64,000 nucleotides of DNA from Xylaria sp. FL1777 (Eukaryota; Ascomycota; Sordariomycetes; Xylariales; Xylariaceae): positions 1 through 64,000 of the forward strand of contig MU400700.1 in the NCBI GenBank assembly GCA_022578965.1. Reading direction: 5' to 3'. A program made the translations under genes and the position numbers. The notes beneath the pieces were generated by a model. That model worked only from the letters and a program-made list of their open reading frames with translations, did no database searches and was not told the DNA's origin. Positions 22,701-35,340 of the stretch are shown here, piece after piece; positions within the stretch are counted from its first letter, which is position 1, and the number at the start of each line of letters is the position of its first letter.

Positions 22701-25700
22701 AAACTATTTAATACTTAACGGAAATTTTAAAACTGCTAAAAAGCAGAAAACACTATTATTACACTTTGTAAAGTTATTAGTTTATATTTTATATGCTTAA
22801 ACTACTAGCAATAATTTAAAACTACTATTAAATAATAATAAATATTTAGTAAAACAATAAACGCTTAAGTAAAATTTAAAGCAGGCTTAACTAAAGCAAA
22901 ATCTTGCTACAGAAAACTAAGCAGAAGTGTTTATTTATATAAAGCTAAAAAAATAAAAACTAAAAAAAAAACAAAAAAAAAATTTAATAATTTAGTATTA
23001 ATAATTTTTATTTTGTATATTTTAAGCTTTTTATTATAAAGGTTTCATATATTTGCTTTTATAAGTGTTAAAACTTAACTTTTTATATAATAATTGTTTT
23101 TTTTTTATTTATTATGCTTAGAAAAAAGTTTATAAACTATGCAATAAAAAAAAATAATTGTAAATTATATTAAAAAAAGCATTGCTATATAAACAAATCG
23201 TTTAATTTTTTTATTTTATTTTACTTTATGTAATTTATTTGATTTATTTTTTTAACTATTTTTTAAGATATTAAAGTGTTATACTAATTTTTTAAGCAAT
23301 ACTAAATTATTGCTTATTAATATAACATATAATAAGCTAAGCAATGAAATTAGCTTAAAAAAAACAATTTGATTTACGTTTTAATTTGGTTTTTTTTTTA
23401 GTTAAACAAATAAAAAAATCTCTAAACAAAGTTATTTGTTTTTTAAAGTTTTTAAGCGTAAGATTTTTTTTAATTATTGCAGTTATTATATTAGCTTTAA
23501 GATATTTAGCTATATTATCTTAAGACTTATAAAATAAATAGTTATATAACTAAATAATAAACGCGTAATTAGTATATGCATTAAACTTTTATTTTAAAAT
23601 AGTGCAGCAAGAAAAAAAAAGGTAAAGTTTTATATACTTTTTGCTTTTAGCTATTATTAGCATTTGCTTGTAATATTTACAAAGTATAGCATTTTAAATT
23701 TTAAACAACTATATAAATATAGCTATAAGCTAACAGAAATTATAAAAGATCTAGTATATATATTTGCTTTAAGAACTACTTTTAGTTATTTTTATATATA
23801 ATAAGCAAGCTTTTAAATGTTGCTGCTTTTTTATTTAAGTAAAGTTAGCTTAAATATATTAATTTGTATAACATTTAGAAAAAAAATTATAATTAACTCT
23901 TTATTAAACATATTTACTACTAGCGTTACTACTAAGAATTTTAATTTTTAAATAGCTTAGTGTTTAGTTATATAAAAAAAAGAAAAGTTAGTTAAATAAA
24001 AAAAACAAGATCTAAAAAAAAAAAAAACATATATATTTTGCTATTTATTAGTAAACTTAACTTTTTAAATATTATAAGTAGGACTATTTGTTAGCTAAAC
24101 AGTATTAATTTTTTAAATGTTAGTAAATTGTTATAATGCTTTTTAATTGTTTAAGATTTTATTAATAACGTAAAAATCTTTTTTTATATGTTTAGTTAAG
24201 CAAGGATTAATTATACTATTTAAAGCTAAAGAATTTATAACGAAAGCGTAAATTAAGTAATCTAAAGACTTAAGCGCTAAAGTAAAAAATTGCAGGAAAA
24301 ATTAAAGCTTTAGAACTATACAAAAAAAAACAAATTAAAAAAAAAAACAAGCTTTTTTTTTATATTTAGCAAAGCTTAAGTTATTTATTTTGCTATTAAT
24401 TATAACAGTTATTTAAAGAAAGTAAGTTATAAATATATTAAGAAAAAATTAAAAAGCAATTATTTAACTAACTAAAACTACTTTATTTGCTTATTTTTTA
24501 ATTAATACTAATATAAACATATAAAAAATAATTATTATAAAGGCATTTAGCAATTAATAATTTATTTTAGCGATAAAATAATTAATCGATAAATTAAAAA
24601 TAGTATAATAAGTTTGTGAAAAAAAGGTATGCTAGTTTAAAGCTATATATTCTGGCTTTTTTTTTATTATATTTGCTTTACTAAACCTTTTACTTATATT
24701 TAACTTTACTATTTTATTTACTTAATAAATTTTAACTTTTTGCATTTTATATAAATGCTTTTAGTATTTATATTTAAGAAATCTTATAATTACTAAAAAA
24801 TAATAATTTAAATTAGCAATCGAAAATATTAAACTATATGTAGCAAGTAGTACTAACTTTAATATTTATACTTTATATTTTTTACTTAAGTATATAATAT
24901 TATTTGCTTTTATACTTTTGATTTATATTAGATTTTTTAATTTGCTTGCATTTTTTATTTAACTGCAAAACATAGCAAATATATATATATGTTTAAATAT
25001 TAATAAGGATTGCTTTTATTATATATATATGCTTTTAATTATTATATTTTTTATTTTTAAGGAAGTTATTAGTATTATAGATTAGCTAAAAATGGCATTA
25101 TTTTTTCTTGAAAGCACTAATAAGCTGCTATTTTATGCTAAAGGGTATAAGCTTTAAGTATAACAAATAGCAAAACAAAAAATAAAAAAAAAAAGAAAAA
25201 AAAACAAGTATATATATATAAACTTTATAACTAGCTATAAAAAGCTTTTTTTTAAGAACTAAAGGCTTTTTAAGAATAGCTTTAAAAAAGAGCTAGTGTT
25301 TATTAATAGCTTAAAGTACAAAAAGTATTTAGCTTGCATGCTTTTTTTGTGAATTAATGAGCTAAATATAAAGGATATTTAGCTAAAAAACATATTGCTT
25401 TTTTTAGTTAACGTTTTTTTAAAATCTATTTTAAAGTTTTTTTTTATTAAAAAAGAAGTAACTTTTATAAAATGCTTGTTTTTTAAAAACCTAAAAAGAA
25501 ACAAAAAAGTAGTACTAAAAAACCGCTTTAGCTATTTGTTTTTTAAAAATAGCAAAGCTTGCTAGAACTTTTTTTTAAACTTAGTTTAACAGATATAAAA
25601 AAAATTAATATTTGTAATATATAAAAGATATTATAATAAAAAAACGTTAAAATATTAGTAGTTTATAGTATACGTAATTCTAAAAAAAAATATTTATTTT

Positions 25701-27670
25701 TTTGATTTAGTATATAATAAAAAAACAATTATTTTTTAAAAAAAAGTTCATTTAGTATACTTTATTGCATAGGATTGCTTAGTAAATGCAAATAAAACGC
25801 TATTTTATATGCTTAAACTAACAAAAAAATTTCTAGGGAGATTTTTATAAACTACGAGCTAAATGTTTAAGTTTATAGCTATAAAAGGTTTTATAATGCT
25901 AATATAGTTTTTATTTATAATTAAAGATTACTATAATAGTAATAATTTATGCTTTAATAAGTTTAACGTTATATTTATAAGATTTTTAATAGTTTTAGCA
26001 ATAAAGCTAAAACTACATAAGAAATAAAAACTTATAACATAAAAGCTAAACATTTTGCAGTTAATATTTATAAAAGCTTTAAAAAAGCTATTACTAAAGA
26101 AAGCTTTAAATAATTATTAAAAAAATAATAACTTTAAATACTTTAATAAGCTTAAGCTTTACAATAAATAAAAACTAGTTTATTGTTTTTTGCTAAGTAA
26201 AGTTCTAAAAATAATATATAAAAATAATAAGTAATAATAGCTAAAGATTTTTTTTTTAAAGTAATAAATAGCTGCTAAAAAAACCTATTAATATAAATAA
26301 AGATATTTAAATTACTAGAAAAGTTTTATTGTTTTTAGCTGCTATAAGAACTTTTATAAAATAAACATAGTATTATAAAAGTTTAAAGCTATTTATATTA
26401 TAAACGTTTTTATAAAGCTAAACGCTAAAAAATAGCTAAATAAACGCAAATTAAAAGCTTTATTAAATATATTGCTTTAGCTATATATAAATAAAAAAAG
26501 CAGAACTTTAAAAATAAGTATTAAGCTTAAGTATAGCTAATTTATAAAAGATCTTTTTATAAACTAACAAAATATAAAATAAGCTGCAATAATTGCTAAA
26601 ACTTCTTAAATAAAATATTTTATAATAAAATATTGCTTAAATAATTACTAAATTACTATTTTTGTTAATACTGTTTTAAAAGTAGCGTATATTTTAAACT
26701 TTAAGCATGCTATTAATAAAAATAATAAACAAGTTTTTTAAAGATTGCAAAAGTATTAAGCAATAAAGCACTTTAATATAAAGGTTATTTTAAGCTATTT
26801 TATACTTTTTTGCTTTTTTTAGCGTAATACTTATATGTGCGGATTTTTTAAGCCTTTATATTTATATTGCATGTTTTGCAACTTAACAAACCAGTTTTTA
26901 AAAAAAGGCATTAATAATTAAAAAAGTTATATATAGCTTATTGTTTTTATAAAAAAAAGCCTTAAAAGGCATTTTAGCTTTAAATTATTAAAAGATTTAT
27001 GTTTGTTGCTTTTAATAAACGTTAAGCTTTATAAACTTTTATAAGCACTAAATATAACTTTTTTTAAATTTAAAAAAATAGCTTTTATTTTATTAAGCAC
27101 TAGAAATACAAGAAACAAAGGCAAAATGCTAAAAAGAAAGCTAAATATTAATTGTTTTGTTTTTTTAATACTTTTTACTTTAAAGCGCAAAAGGAATTTT
27201 TAGCAAAAAGAACTAATGTTTATACTAAAGAAGTTTTATTATAAGCAATATAAAGACGTTTTAAAAGTGCAGAATTATTTTGCTATAAATATACTTACGG
27301 ATATTTTTTTTTTTAAATATAGTAAGCTAAATATAAAACTTAGCTAAGCTTAATAGTTTAAAAAAAAAAAAATATAAACTTTTTATAAGCACTTTTTTAA
27401 AAAAAACGCTAAGTATTTTTAGAAGCTTTTGCTTATATATTTAAATACATAAAAAAGCTAGAACTAGTTTTAACAAAACTAGAATGCTTTTGCAAGCGTT
27501 AAAACTTAAGCTACTTTTAAACGTAATAAAAAGAATAAAAAAGAACTTATAAAACTAAATAAACAAAAGAAAATAATATTAACTTTGTTTAAAAAACATT
27601 AATAATAAAAAAAACTTTATAATTATAAGTATTAAAATAAACTAAAAATAGCTATATTTTAATAAAAAAA
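19716..27670 (+). other. RIP-mutated DNA with unrecognised coding-like remnants
   Basis: Nothing intact. About 20.4-22.1 kb and 25.0-27.6 kb are A-rich on the + strand, as are the sense strands of the retroelement remnants elsewhere in the window, so decayed + strand genes are plausible. A 64-codon frame at 20656-20850 and broken Lys-rich frames at 21570-21990 are visible, but no family motif is clear. I looked for RT active-site, integrase and pogo/Tc1 transposase blocks without a convincing match. The region lies between copies 1 and 2 of the 316-bp repeat, but its junctions give no proof that they are its ends. Confidence 0.4.
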
Positions 27671-27984
27671 AATTAAAGTAAAGTAAAGTAGCTAAATAAG
27701 CTAATTAGCTAATTAAAATAAGTTTAGGCTAAGTTATATAATAGGAATAAAGATATAAGTGTTACATTAAATTTAAAAGTATAAATTTAAACATTATAAA
27801 TAACATAATAAAAATTAGCTATAGTTGCTTTATTTATATTATTAAATAGCTTTTTTATTAATTGTTTCATTTTTTAATTTATATATGGCTTAATTGCTTA
27901 AATGCATAAGTTATAATTTATTTTCTTGCAATTAAAGTGTTATAGTAGATCTAGCGTAATTATACTGCTTTATTTTAGTAAATA
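27671..27984 (-). repeat. Dispersed 316-bp repeat, copy 2 (inverted)
   Basis: Reverse complement of the repeat at 17593. On the minus strand it starts TATTTACTAAAATAAAGCAG at 27984 and ends in the ...AGCTAATTAGCTTATTTAG...CTTTACTTTAATT segment at 27671. Flanking DNA is not shared with the other copies on either side, so the repeat is a discrete unit of about 314 bp. A-runs lie on both flanks. Confidence 0.75.
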
Positions 27985-30900
27985 AGCTAGAAAAAAAATA
28001 GTTATAAAGTTTTTAAGAAGGAAATTTATTATATATTTAGTAATTTAGCATTATAGTAAAGTTATAATGTTTAGTACATAATAAATTTTATAATTGCTTT
28101 ACTTTTTAATTAAATATATTATTTTTTTGCTTTTATAGTTTTATGTTTAGAATTTAATGCTGCTATTTTTAATGCTTTATTATATTATGCTTTACTTAAA
28201 GAGCTATAATTAGTATTTTATAATAAGCAGCTTTTTAAAGTTTATAACTAGTAGTTTACTTTATAATAAATACTTAAGTTCTGCTTAGTAATTATAGTAA
28301 ACTTTTTTTGGTTTAATAAAAAGCTTAGCTTATTATTGCTTTATATTTAAGGCTTACTATTGTTATGCTAATATAGCTAACTATAAATTAATTAATTTTT
28401 TAGCTATGTTATAATAATTAAGCTTTTTTATATTTAGGACTTATTTAGCTATTTTATGTATGTTTTTTTTTTTAAGTTATTATAATAATTAGTATTTTAG
28501 TTAAAATTTTATTTGTTTTTTTGATTTACTGCAGGCGTTATTATATATAGTGCACTAGTTTATAAAAAGCTAGATTATTTCCTTTAGCTATTTATATTAG
28601 CATATTAACAACCTTTGTTTAAGTATTTTTTATGTTAATAAATATGCTTTAAATACTGCATATATATTAGCAAAAAGTATTATATTTCTTTTATTAATTT
28701 TAAGTAGAATTATTTTAGAAATTTAAGCATAAAATAATAAGTTTTGCATAATATAATTAAAGTAGCTATAGTGTATAATTTGCAGCTATAAAATGGATTA
28801 ATAAAAACAAAGCTAATATTAACGTGCAAATTGTAAGAATGCTTTGCTTTTTTTTATTTAAACCGTAAGCATAAGTATTAATACTAATGCTATATTTTTT
28901 GTTAATTTTTTAATTTATTTATAGTATAGCACTACTATTATTAATTTAGCTAACTAGGTTTATTGTAAACCTTTTACTATAACTATAATGTAATAAACAT
29001 AATTATTAACTTTAAAGCTTTAAATATATTGCAAATTGTGTTATAAAAGGATATGTAAAGCTTATTGCTAAATATAAGCAGTAATAAATAAACAACCGAA
29101 AATATTTTTTTAGCTTATTTTATAAGATCTTAAAGCAGCAATAATATTTACTGCTTTTTAGCAAAAGTTATTTTAAGTTTGTTATGTATTAACTAATTTA
29201 AAAGCATTAGTATTTTTAGCAAGTAGCGCTATATAATTAATATAAACATTATAGCTTTTAAAAACTTTATTTATAGCTTAAAGCTTTGTATTTATAGAAT
29301 AATTCTAAGGAACTTTTATAAATATTTATATTTTATATATATAATAGTTAGCTTTAATTATATTTATAATTTATAGCATATAAGTTTTGTTTATTTAGTA
29401 AATTTAGCAATTAGGATTTTTTAAATTTTGTTTAGTATAGCGCAAAGAACTTAAATAGCTAAAGCATTTTAATTATAGTAGATAGTTTAATAACTTAAGC
29501 ATTAATAAGCAGCTTAAACATTTAAAAAACAAGAAATCTTAGCGTAGTAAATAGTTATTATAATAAACAGAATTGTTAAAACAAAGTAAAACGAACAAAT
29601 ATATACATATATATATAAATAAACAGTATTTAGTATAGTACTACATAATAATAAAAGTTGTTAAAGTACTTAAGTATTGTTAATATATAGTAAATATTTA
29701 AGTAAGTAATAAGTATTAGTTAAAGCTTAAATTGCTTATAAAAGCTACTTTTATAGTTGTAATGCTGTTAGAAACTTATAATATAATAAAGGCTATTATA
29801 TTATAACTTATAAAATAAAAAATGTAAAATTTAGTTGCAAGAGCTAAATATACTTTTACGTTAAAAAAATAAAAGCTAGTTTTAAGTTAAATGTTAAAAA
29901 TAAAGCACTGTTTTGCTTTAGCTAACTAAAGTTTTAAAAATAAGCATTAATTTAATATGTAAAAATGCTTTTTAAACTTTTTTATAAATATTAGTACTTT
30001 TGTTTTTTAAACTTAAGTATATATATTTTGTAGCTAGAACTATAGCTTGCTTTTTTATTAGTAAGTATTTATATAAACTGTAAGCTTTTTTAAGAATACT
30101 ATGCTTAAGTTAGGTTTTTAAGACTTTTATAGTAATATTTTTTAAAAGTTTAAAGATTAAAATACTGCAAACTTGCTATGCTTTATAAAGAACTGTTTTA
30201 ATTTTATAAAAAAAAAAGATCTTATTATAAATTTTTTTTATTTCGGAAAAGTTTTAAAAAAGTGCTATTTTTTTGCAATACTATATTTTAGTTAATAATA
30301 CTGCTTTTTACTAAGTAAAGTTAGTTATATAAAGCTTTTTTAAAAAAGCAGCTAATTGTTTAGTAGTTAATCGAGTGCTTTTAAAAGTAATGCTAAAACA
30401 TAAATATATGTTTTAATAAATGCTATTTTGTTAAAATAGCGCAAAATCTTTTAAGTAATAGTTTGCTTTTTTTAAAGCTTGCTTTTTTTACTTATAAAAT
30501 CTAAGTAAAATAGTACTATTAAATAGCATGTTATTTTTAAAATAAATTTTTTTATTTTTTGTTTTATATATTATATTTAAAATTATTGTTTTATTTTTTA
30601 TTGATTTGTTAGTTTTAAAGGCTTAAAAAGTTAATAGTGTTTGAATTAAAGCTGTAATTAGGTTATTTTTATTGTTTAACTTGTATGTAAAATTTCTAGT
30701 TTTTACGATTGTTAATTTTTTAGCGTTTTTTTGCTTTAATGTTTTTTTTATTGCAACCGAAAATATTTTGAGTAATTAATTATTATTAAAAGCAGCGCAG
30801 ACTTTTTTATTATTTTGTATTTTTAAGTTTTTAAGAAATTCGATATTTTTTTATATAAAAAAAGTTAAAAAAACTGCTAATGTTATAGCATTATATAGGT

Positions 30901-33900
30901 TTTAATTTTTTTAAAAGTTTATATTTGCATATTTTTTTAAATCGTATATTTTTAATTTTTTTTTTGTTGCTTTTTGCTAATTGTTGGATTTTTTATTTAA
31001 GGTTCGAAACTTTTGTGCTTTATGTAGCTTTTTTGCTAAGCTAGTAGTTTAGCAAATATATATTAGTTTTTTAGTTGCTAATATTTTTAGGTTTTTAGGT
31101 TTAGGCTTTTAATATAGTTTATTATTAATATAATAATTTAGCTTGTTTTTAGTATTATATTAGCTATTATATAAGGGCTTTAGAAATATAAACTTATTTA
31201 AAATTTTATAATAAAGTTTATCTTTAGTAATAAAAAATAAGTAGCTTATTTTTTGCTAACTATATATAGCAAAAAAAGTAATAATTTTTTATTTATTTAA
31301 ATAGTAGTTTTAAAGCATTTAATATATTTAACAGAATTATTAGTTTAGTTGAATTTTTTTTAGGTTATATTAGTATTTTAAATAGCAAAGCTATTTTTAT
31401 TAATAAAAAAGTTTATAATAATGCTAAATTGCGCTTTAAAGTTAATAATTCTAGTAATATTATTTTTATAGATTTTGTTTTTTATTTTTATAGTAAGCTT
31501 TAAGCAAAGTTATATAGATTTTTTTAGCTTTATAATGCTTAAAGAAGTAGCTAAAATATTTTGTAGTTTTATTAGTAAAGCTATTATAAAATATAGATTT
31601 AAAAAGCTTATATGTTTTTAGTTAAGATAATTTGTTAAACTTAAGTTTTTTTTATTGTAAAATTTATACTTTAGTATTTTTTTAAATAAGTTCAAGCTGC
31701 TACTATTAGCATAATTATTATGTTTTTTATAAATCTTTAGTTTAAAAGGATTAAAGCTTTAGCTTATGCTTTGTAAAATTATTAATGCTAGTTATGTTAG
31801 CTTTTTAAGCTTATTTATTTTTTTTAGCGTTATTAACACAGGATTAGCATTAAGCCAAGGTTTAGTTAAAAATATTACTTTTTTAAAAAGCAGCAAAGAT
31901 ATAATAATTAGTAATTTTTATTTTTCTGGGTTATTTCTAGATAATAAATATATAGTGTTATATTAGTTTAAAATTTTTAAAAGTATTTTATTAAACTTTA
32001 ACTTGTTTTTTAACGTTTAAAGGTTTAAAGTAATATAAGCAAAAAATAACATTACTTAATTATTTTATTAGTTTTAATTGCAAATAACTTTTATTATTTT
32101 GTAGCAATGCTTTTTTAAAAAAGCAGTTATAAAGCTAGGTTAAAGCATATAAATATATATAATAAAACTGTTATAATTTATTTTATTATTAATTTACATT
32201 ACTAAATAGTTTAATAAAAAGCTAGTTTTATAAGTGCTACTTAGTAATTTTTGTTTATTAGGTTAATTAGCTAATTATAATACTAGCTAAAAGCTTATTT
32301 ATGCTTTTTTAGCTGCTGTTTATTAAGATTTTATGTTTTTTTTTAAAAAGTTTACGCTTTTATAAAAAAAGGCATTTTTTATGTTTACTTAAGTTAAGAT
32401 TTTATATAACAAAGTTTTTAGTTAAGCTTTATATCTTAACTTATTGCTTTTTTTTTTTAAAACAAGCTATAGTATATTTAGTTTAATTTGTTAATTTGGA
32501 CTTTTGCTAAGGTTATTTAAAAGTAATAGTATTGTTTTTAGTATTAGCTTAAGAACTTTTGCTGCTTTAAAATATAATTTAGCTTTTGTTTAAGCAATTA
32601 TTTAAATAAAAACACTAAAGTACTTTAAAACTTTTATTATAAGATTCCTAAAAGTAACATTTTTTTTTTTGTTTAAAAAGTTTTTAGATTTTTTAGCTTA
32701 CATTTTTTTAAATTCTAAATTTCTTTTTGTAAGCCTTGCTTTTTATATTTCTTAAGGTTTTTAATAATTAAAACCTTTTATTTCTAATAAAGTATTTTGC
32801 TTAGAAAAATTGTTATTTATTTGTATATTTTTAGTGTTAAGTTAAATAAAAGATTTATTGTTATTTAAATAAACCTTTTTAATCGTTTAATTTATAAAGG
32901 GCTTTTTTTTTGGCTTTTTAGGTTTTTTTTTACTTTTTGTTTAATAAAAAGCAGCTTTTTTTAATGAAAATTTATAACGATTAGCTTAAAATATATTTAT
33001 GTTAATTTTTTTACCTAGTATATAACTTTGCAAGATTTTAGTGCTGTTTGCATTATAAAAAGTGCTTTATATAAAGTTTTAATTAGTTGTAATAAAGCTA
33101 TTATTTAGCTTGCTATTTATTAAGTTGTTTTTTTTAATATTATAAGCTTTTGCTAATCTTATTTTATAAGATATAAAAGTTTAATCGTTAGATTTTTTAT
33201 TTGAAAATTAAGCTAGCTGCTTGTTTTTTAGCTAGTAAAGTTTTTTATTTCTTAGTTTTTTTTGTTTGCTTTTTATTTTAGCATTTAGATTTTTGTTATT
33301 TAAAACAAGGTTTTTTTTTTAGAGTTAATAATAAGCTTTTTGCTTTAGTAGCTTATTGTTGCTTAAAACAAAGTTATATATTTATTTTATTGCGGCGTTA
33401 AGTATTTTTTTTTTATTTTTGTTGATTTTTATAACTTTTAAAAAAACTTTTATGCACTTAAGGCTTGCAAAAAATCTTAGCCCTTTTAAATACTATTTAA
33501 AGTTCTAGTATATAATGTTTTTTTGTTTTAATTTGTAAGCAAAGCTATACTTATAGATATAATAATTATTTATACTATATTTTTAACAAATAATTGCTTT
33601 TGCTAAATAAAGATTGTTTAATTTTACTTATTGTAAAAAATTAAACAATTGTTTACTTTGTTTTTGTTTTTTAGAATTATATTTACTTTTTTGTAAATAC
33701 TTAAAAGTTATAGCATTAATGCTAAACATTTGCTTTTTTAACAGGTTTATATTAATTTTGTAATATTGTAGTGCTTATAGTTCTTAATTAATAAGCTAAA
33801 CATATTAATTCTGCAATTCTTTTAGCATTTCTTTTAGTTCTTTTTTTATAATTGCTGCGTTTTTTTGTTTTAACTTTAGCTATTATATTTGCTTAATAAT

Positions 33901-35017
33901 ATTATTTATGTTTTAATTATAAGTAAAATATTAAGCTAATTTTATTTGCTGCTTTTTAATAATAATCTTTTTAGCAGCTAATATAGTTATATTAATAGCT
34001 AGCTTAGCAGCATTAATAGTAGTATATAAAAGTTTATTAAAGTTATAATTATATAAATAATTAACTTTTTTTTATGCTTTATGCGCTTTTTTTGTTTTTT
34101 TAAAATAAAAATTAGCTTAGATTTTTTATTTATTTAAATGTTTAATGTTTTATAAAGATTTTTATATAATATTTTATTTAAGTTATTATATAACTTTTTA
34201 AAGAACTTTATTATTTTAGTTTTATTAAGCAGGCTTTATTTTTTTATAGCTTTTTTACTTATAAAAGTAGCATGCTTTTTTCTTTTTTTTAAAGCTTGCT
34301 TATTTAAAAATAAGTGCTATAAAGAAGCAATAGCTGCGTTTTGCGTAAAGTTTTTAAGCAATAGCTAGCTTATAACTAAAAAACCTTGCTTTTTATTTTT
34401 TAATAAAAAATAATATTAGCTTAAAAAACAAAGTATATTTTTAATTATTAATTACTTTTTATATTAATACATAAGCTTAAACTTGTTTAGTATAAATAAG
34501 CGTTAGATTTGCTTACATTATAACTTTTAGAAGTTTTAGCAATACTTATTTTTTTTTAAGCTTATTTTTTATTTTTTTTGTTTATACGAAAGCAATTATG
34601 TTTTTTTTTTTAAAAAGCATTAGTTTTTTAATGAAAATTTTTTCTTTTTAGCTTTTTAAAGGTTTCTAGCAATAAGTTTTCTAGCTATGCTATCTTAAAG
34701 ATTATACTAGCTTTTTAATACTTAATTGCTGTTTTACTAAAAAAAATAAAAACGCTTTATAAGTTAAGCTAAAAAAAATAGTTTAATATTTTTATATGTT
34801 TATTTTAAGCCTTATTAATTAAAAGCTGCTAGCTTAAATGCTTGTTGCTAATTATAGCTAAACTGCTTATGCTAAGCAAATTTTGCTTATTACTAGCTAA
34901 AGCAGCTAAATATAATATATTATAACTTGCATATAGAAATTATAGCAATTAATTAATAAACGAATTAAACATGTAAGTTAATAATAATAAATTATTTGCT
35001 TATAGGTTTTATAATAT
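27985..35017 (-). other. RIP-mutated DNA, T-rich on + strand, unrecognised minus-strand remnants
   Basis: From about 30 to 34.9 kb the + strand is strongly T-rich, so any decayed genes probably read on the minus strand. A minus-strand frame near 32.67-32.79 kb reads IIKNLKKYKKQGLQKEI, stop, NLKKCKLKNLK, a charged, possibly helical remnant. Near 33.9-34.1 kb another reads INAAKLAINITILAAKKIII. I cannot assign either. No LTR pair or target duplication bounds this stretch. Confidence 0.4.
31766..31966 (+). CDS. 66-codon open frame with a signal-peptide-like N-terminus (doubtful)
   Basis: The frame opens with ATG at 31766 and closes with TAG. It has a polar start (MLCKIINASYV), then a hydrophobic run of about 16 residues (SFLSLFIFFSVINTGLA) followed by small residues, a layout like a secretion signal with possible cleavage near residue 30. 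The rest is short, with no cysteine beyond the one at position 3. The interval keeps CACAGG, CCAAGG and TCTGGG, so it is less mutated than its surroundings. It could be a small secreted protein, a fragment of a decayed gene, or chance. No homologue is recognised, and no promoter or intron is evident. Confidence 0.2.
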   Translation: MLCKIINASYVSFLSLFIFFSVINTGLALSQGLVKNITFLKSSKDIIISNFYFSGLFLDNKYIVLY

Positions 35018-35340
35018 TATTTATTGTAAATAAAAAATTGCAGTAGTATAATTACGCTAAATTTACTATAACATTTTAATTGCAAGAAAATAAGTTATAA
35101 TTTATACATTTAAGCAATTAAGCTATATATAAATTAAAAAATAAAACAATTAATAAAAGGGCTATATAATAATATAAATAAAGCAATTATAGTTAATTTT
35201 TATTATGTTGTTTATAATGTTTAAGTTTATGCTTTAAAATTTAGCGCAATATTTACTTTTTTATTCCTACTATATAACTTAGCTTAAACTTACTTTAATT
35301 AGCTAATTAGCTTGTTTAGCTATTTTACTTTACTTTAATA
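35018..35340 (+). repeat. Dispersed 316-bp repeat, copy 3
   Basis: Direct match to 17593-17908 and the most mutated of the three. Its left end has diverged (TATTTATTGTAAATAAAAAA), while the right end (AGCTAATTAGCTTGTTTAGC ... TTTACTTTACTTTAATA) is well kept. The surrounding sequences differ from those at copies 1 and 2. Confidence 0.75.

Noticed and set aside
25800..25925. Possible Helitron replication-initiator block
   Set aside because: A few residues looked similar in one frame, but the key histidine motifs are absent and no TC/CTRR ends were found.
30994..31030. tRNA B-box-like GGTTCGAAAC near 31001
   Set aside because: No matching A box, acceptor stem or cloverleaf can be formed around it.
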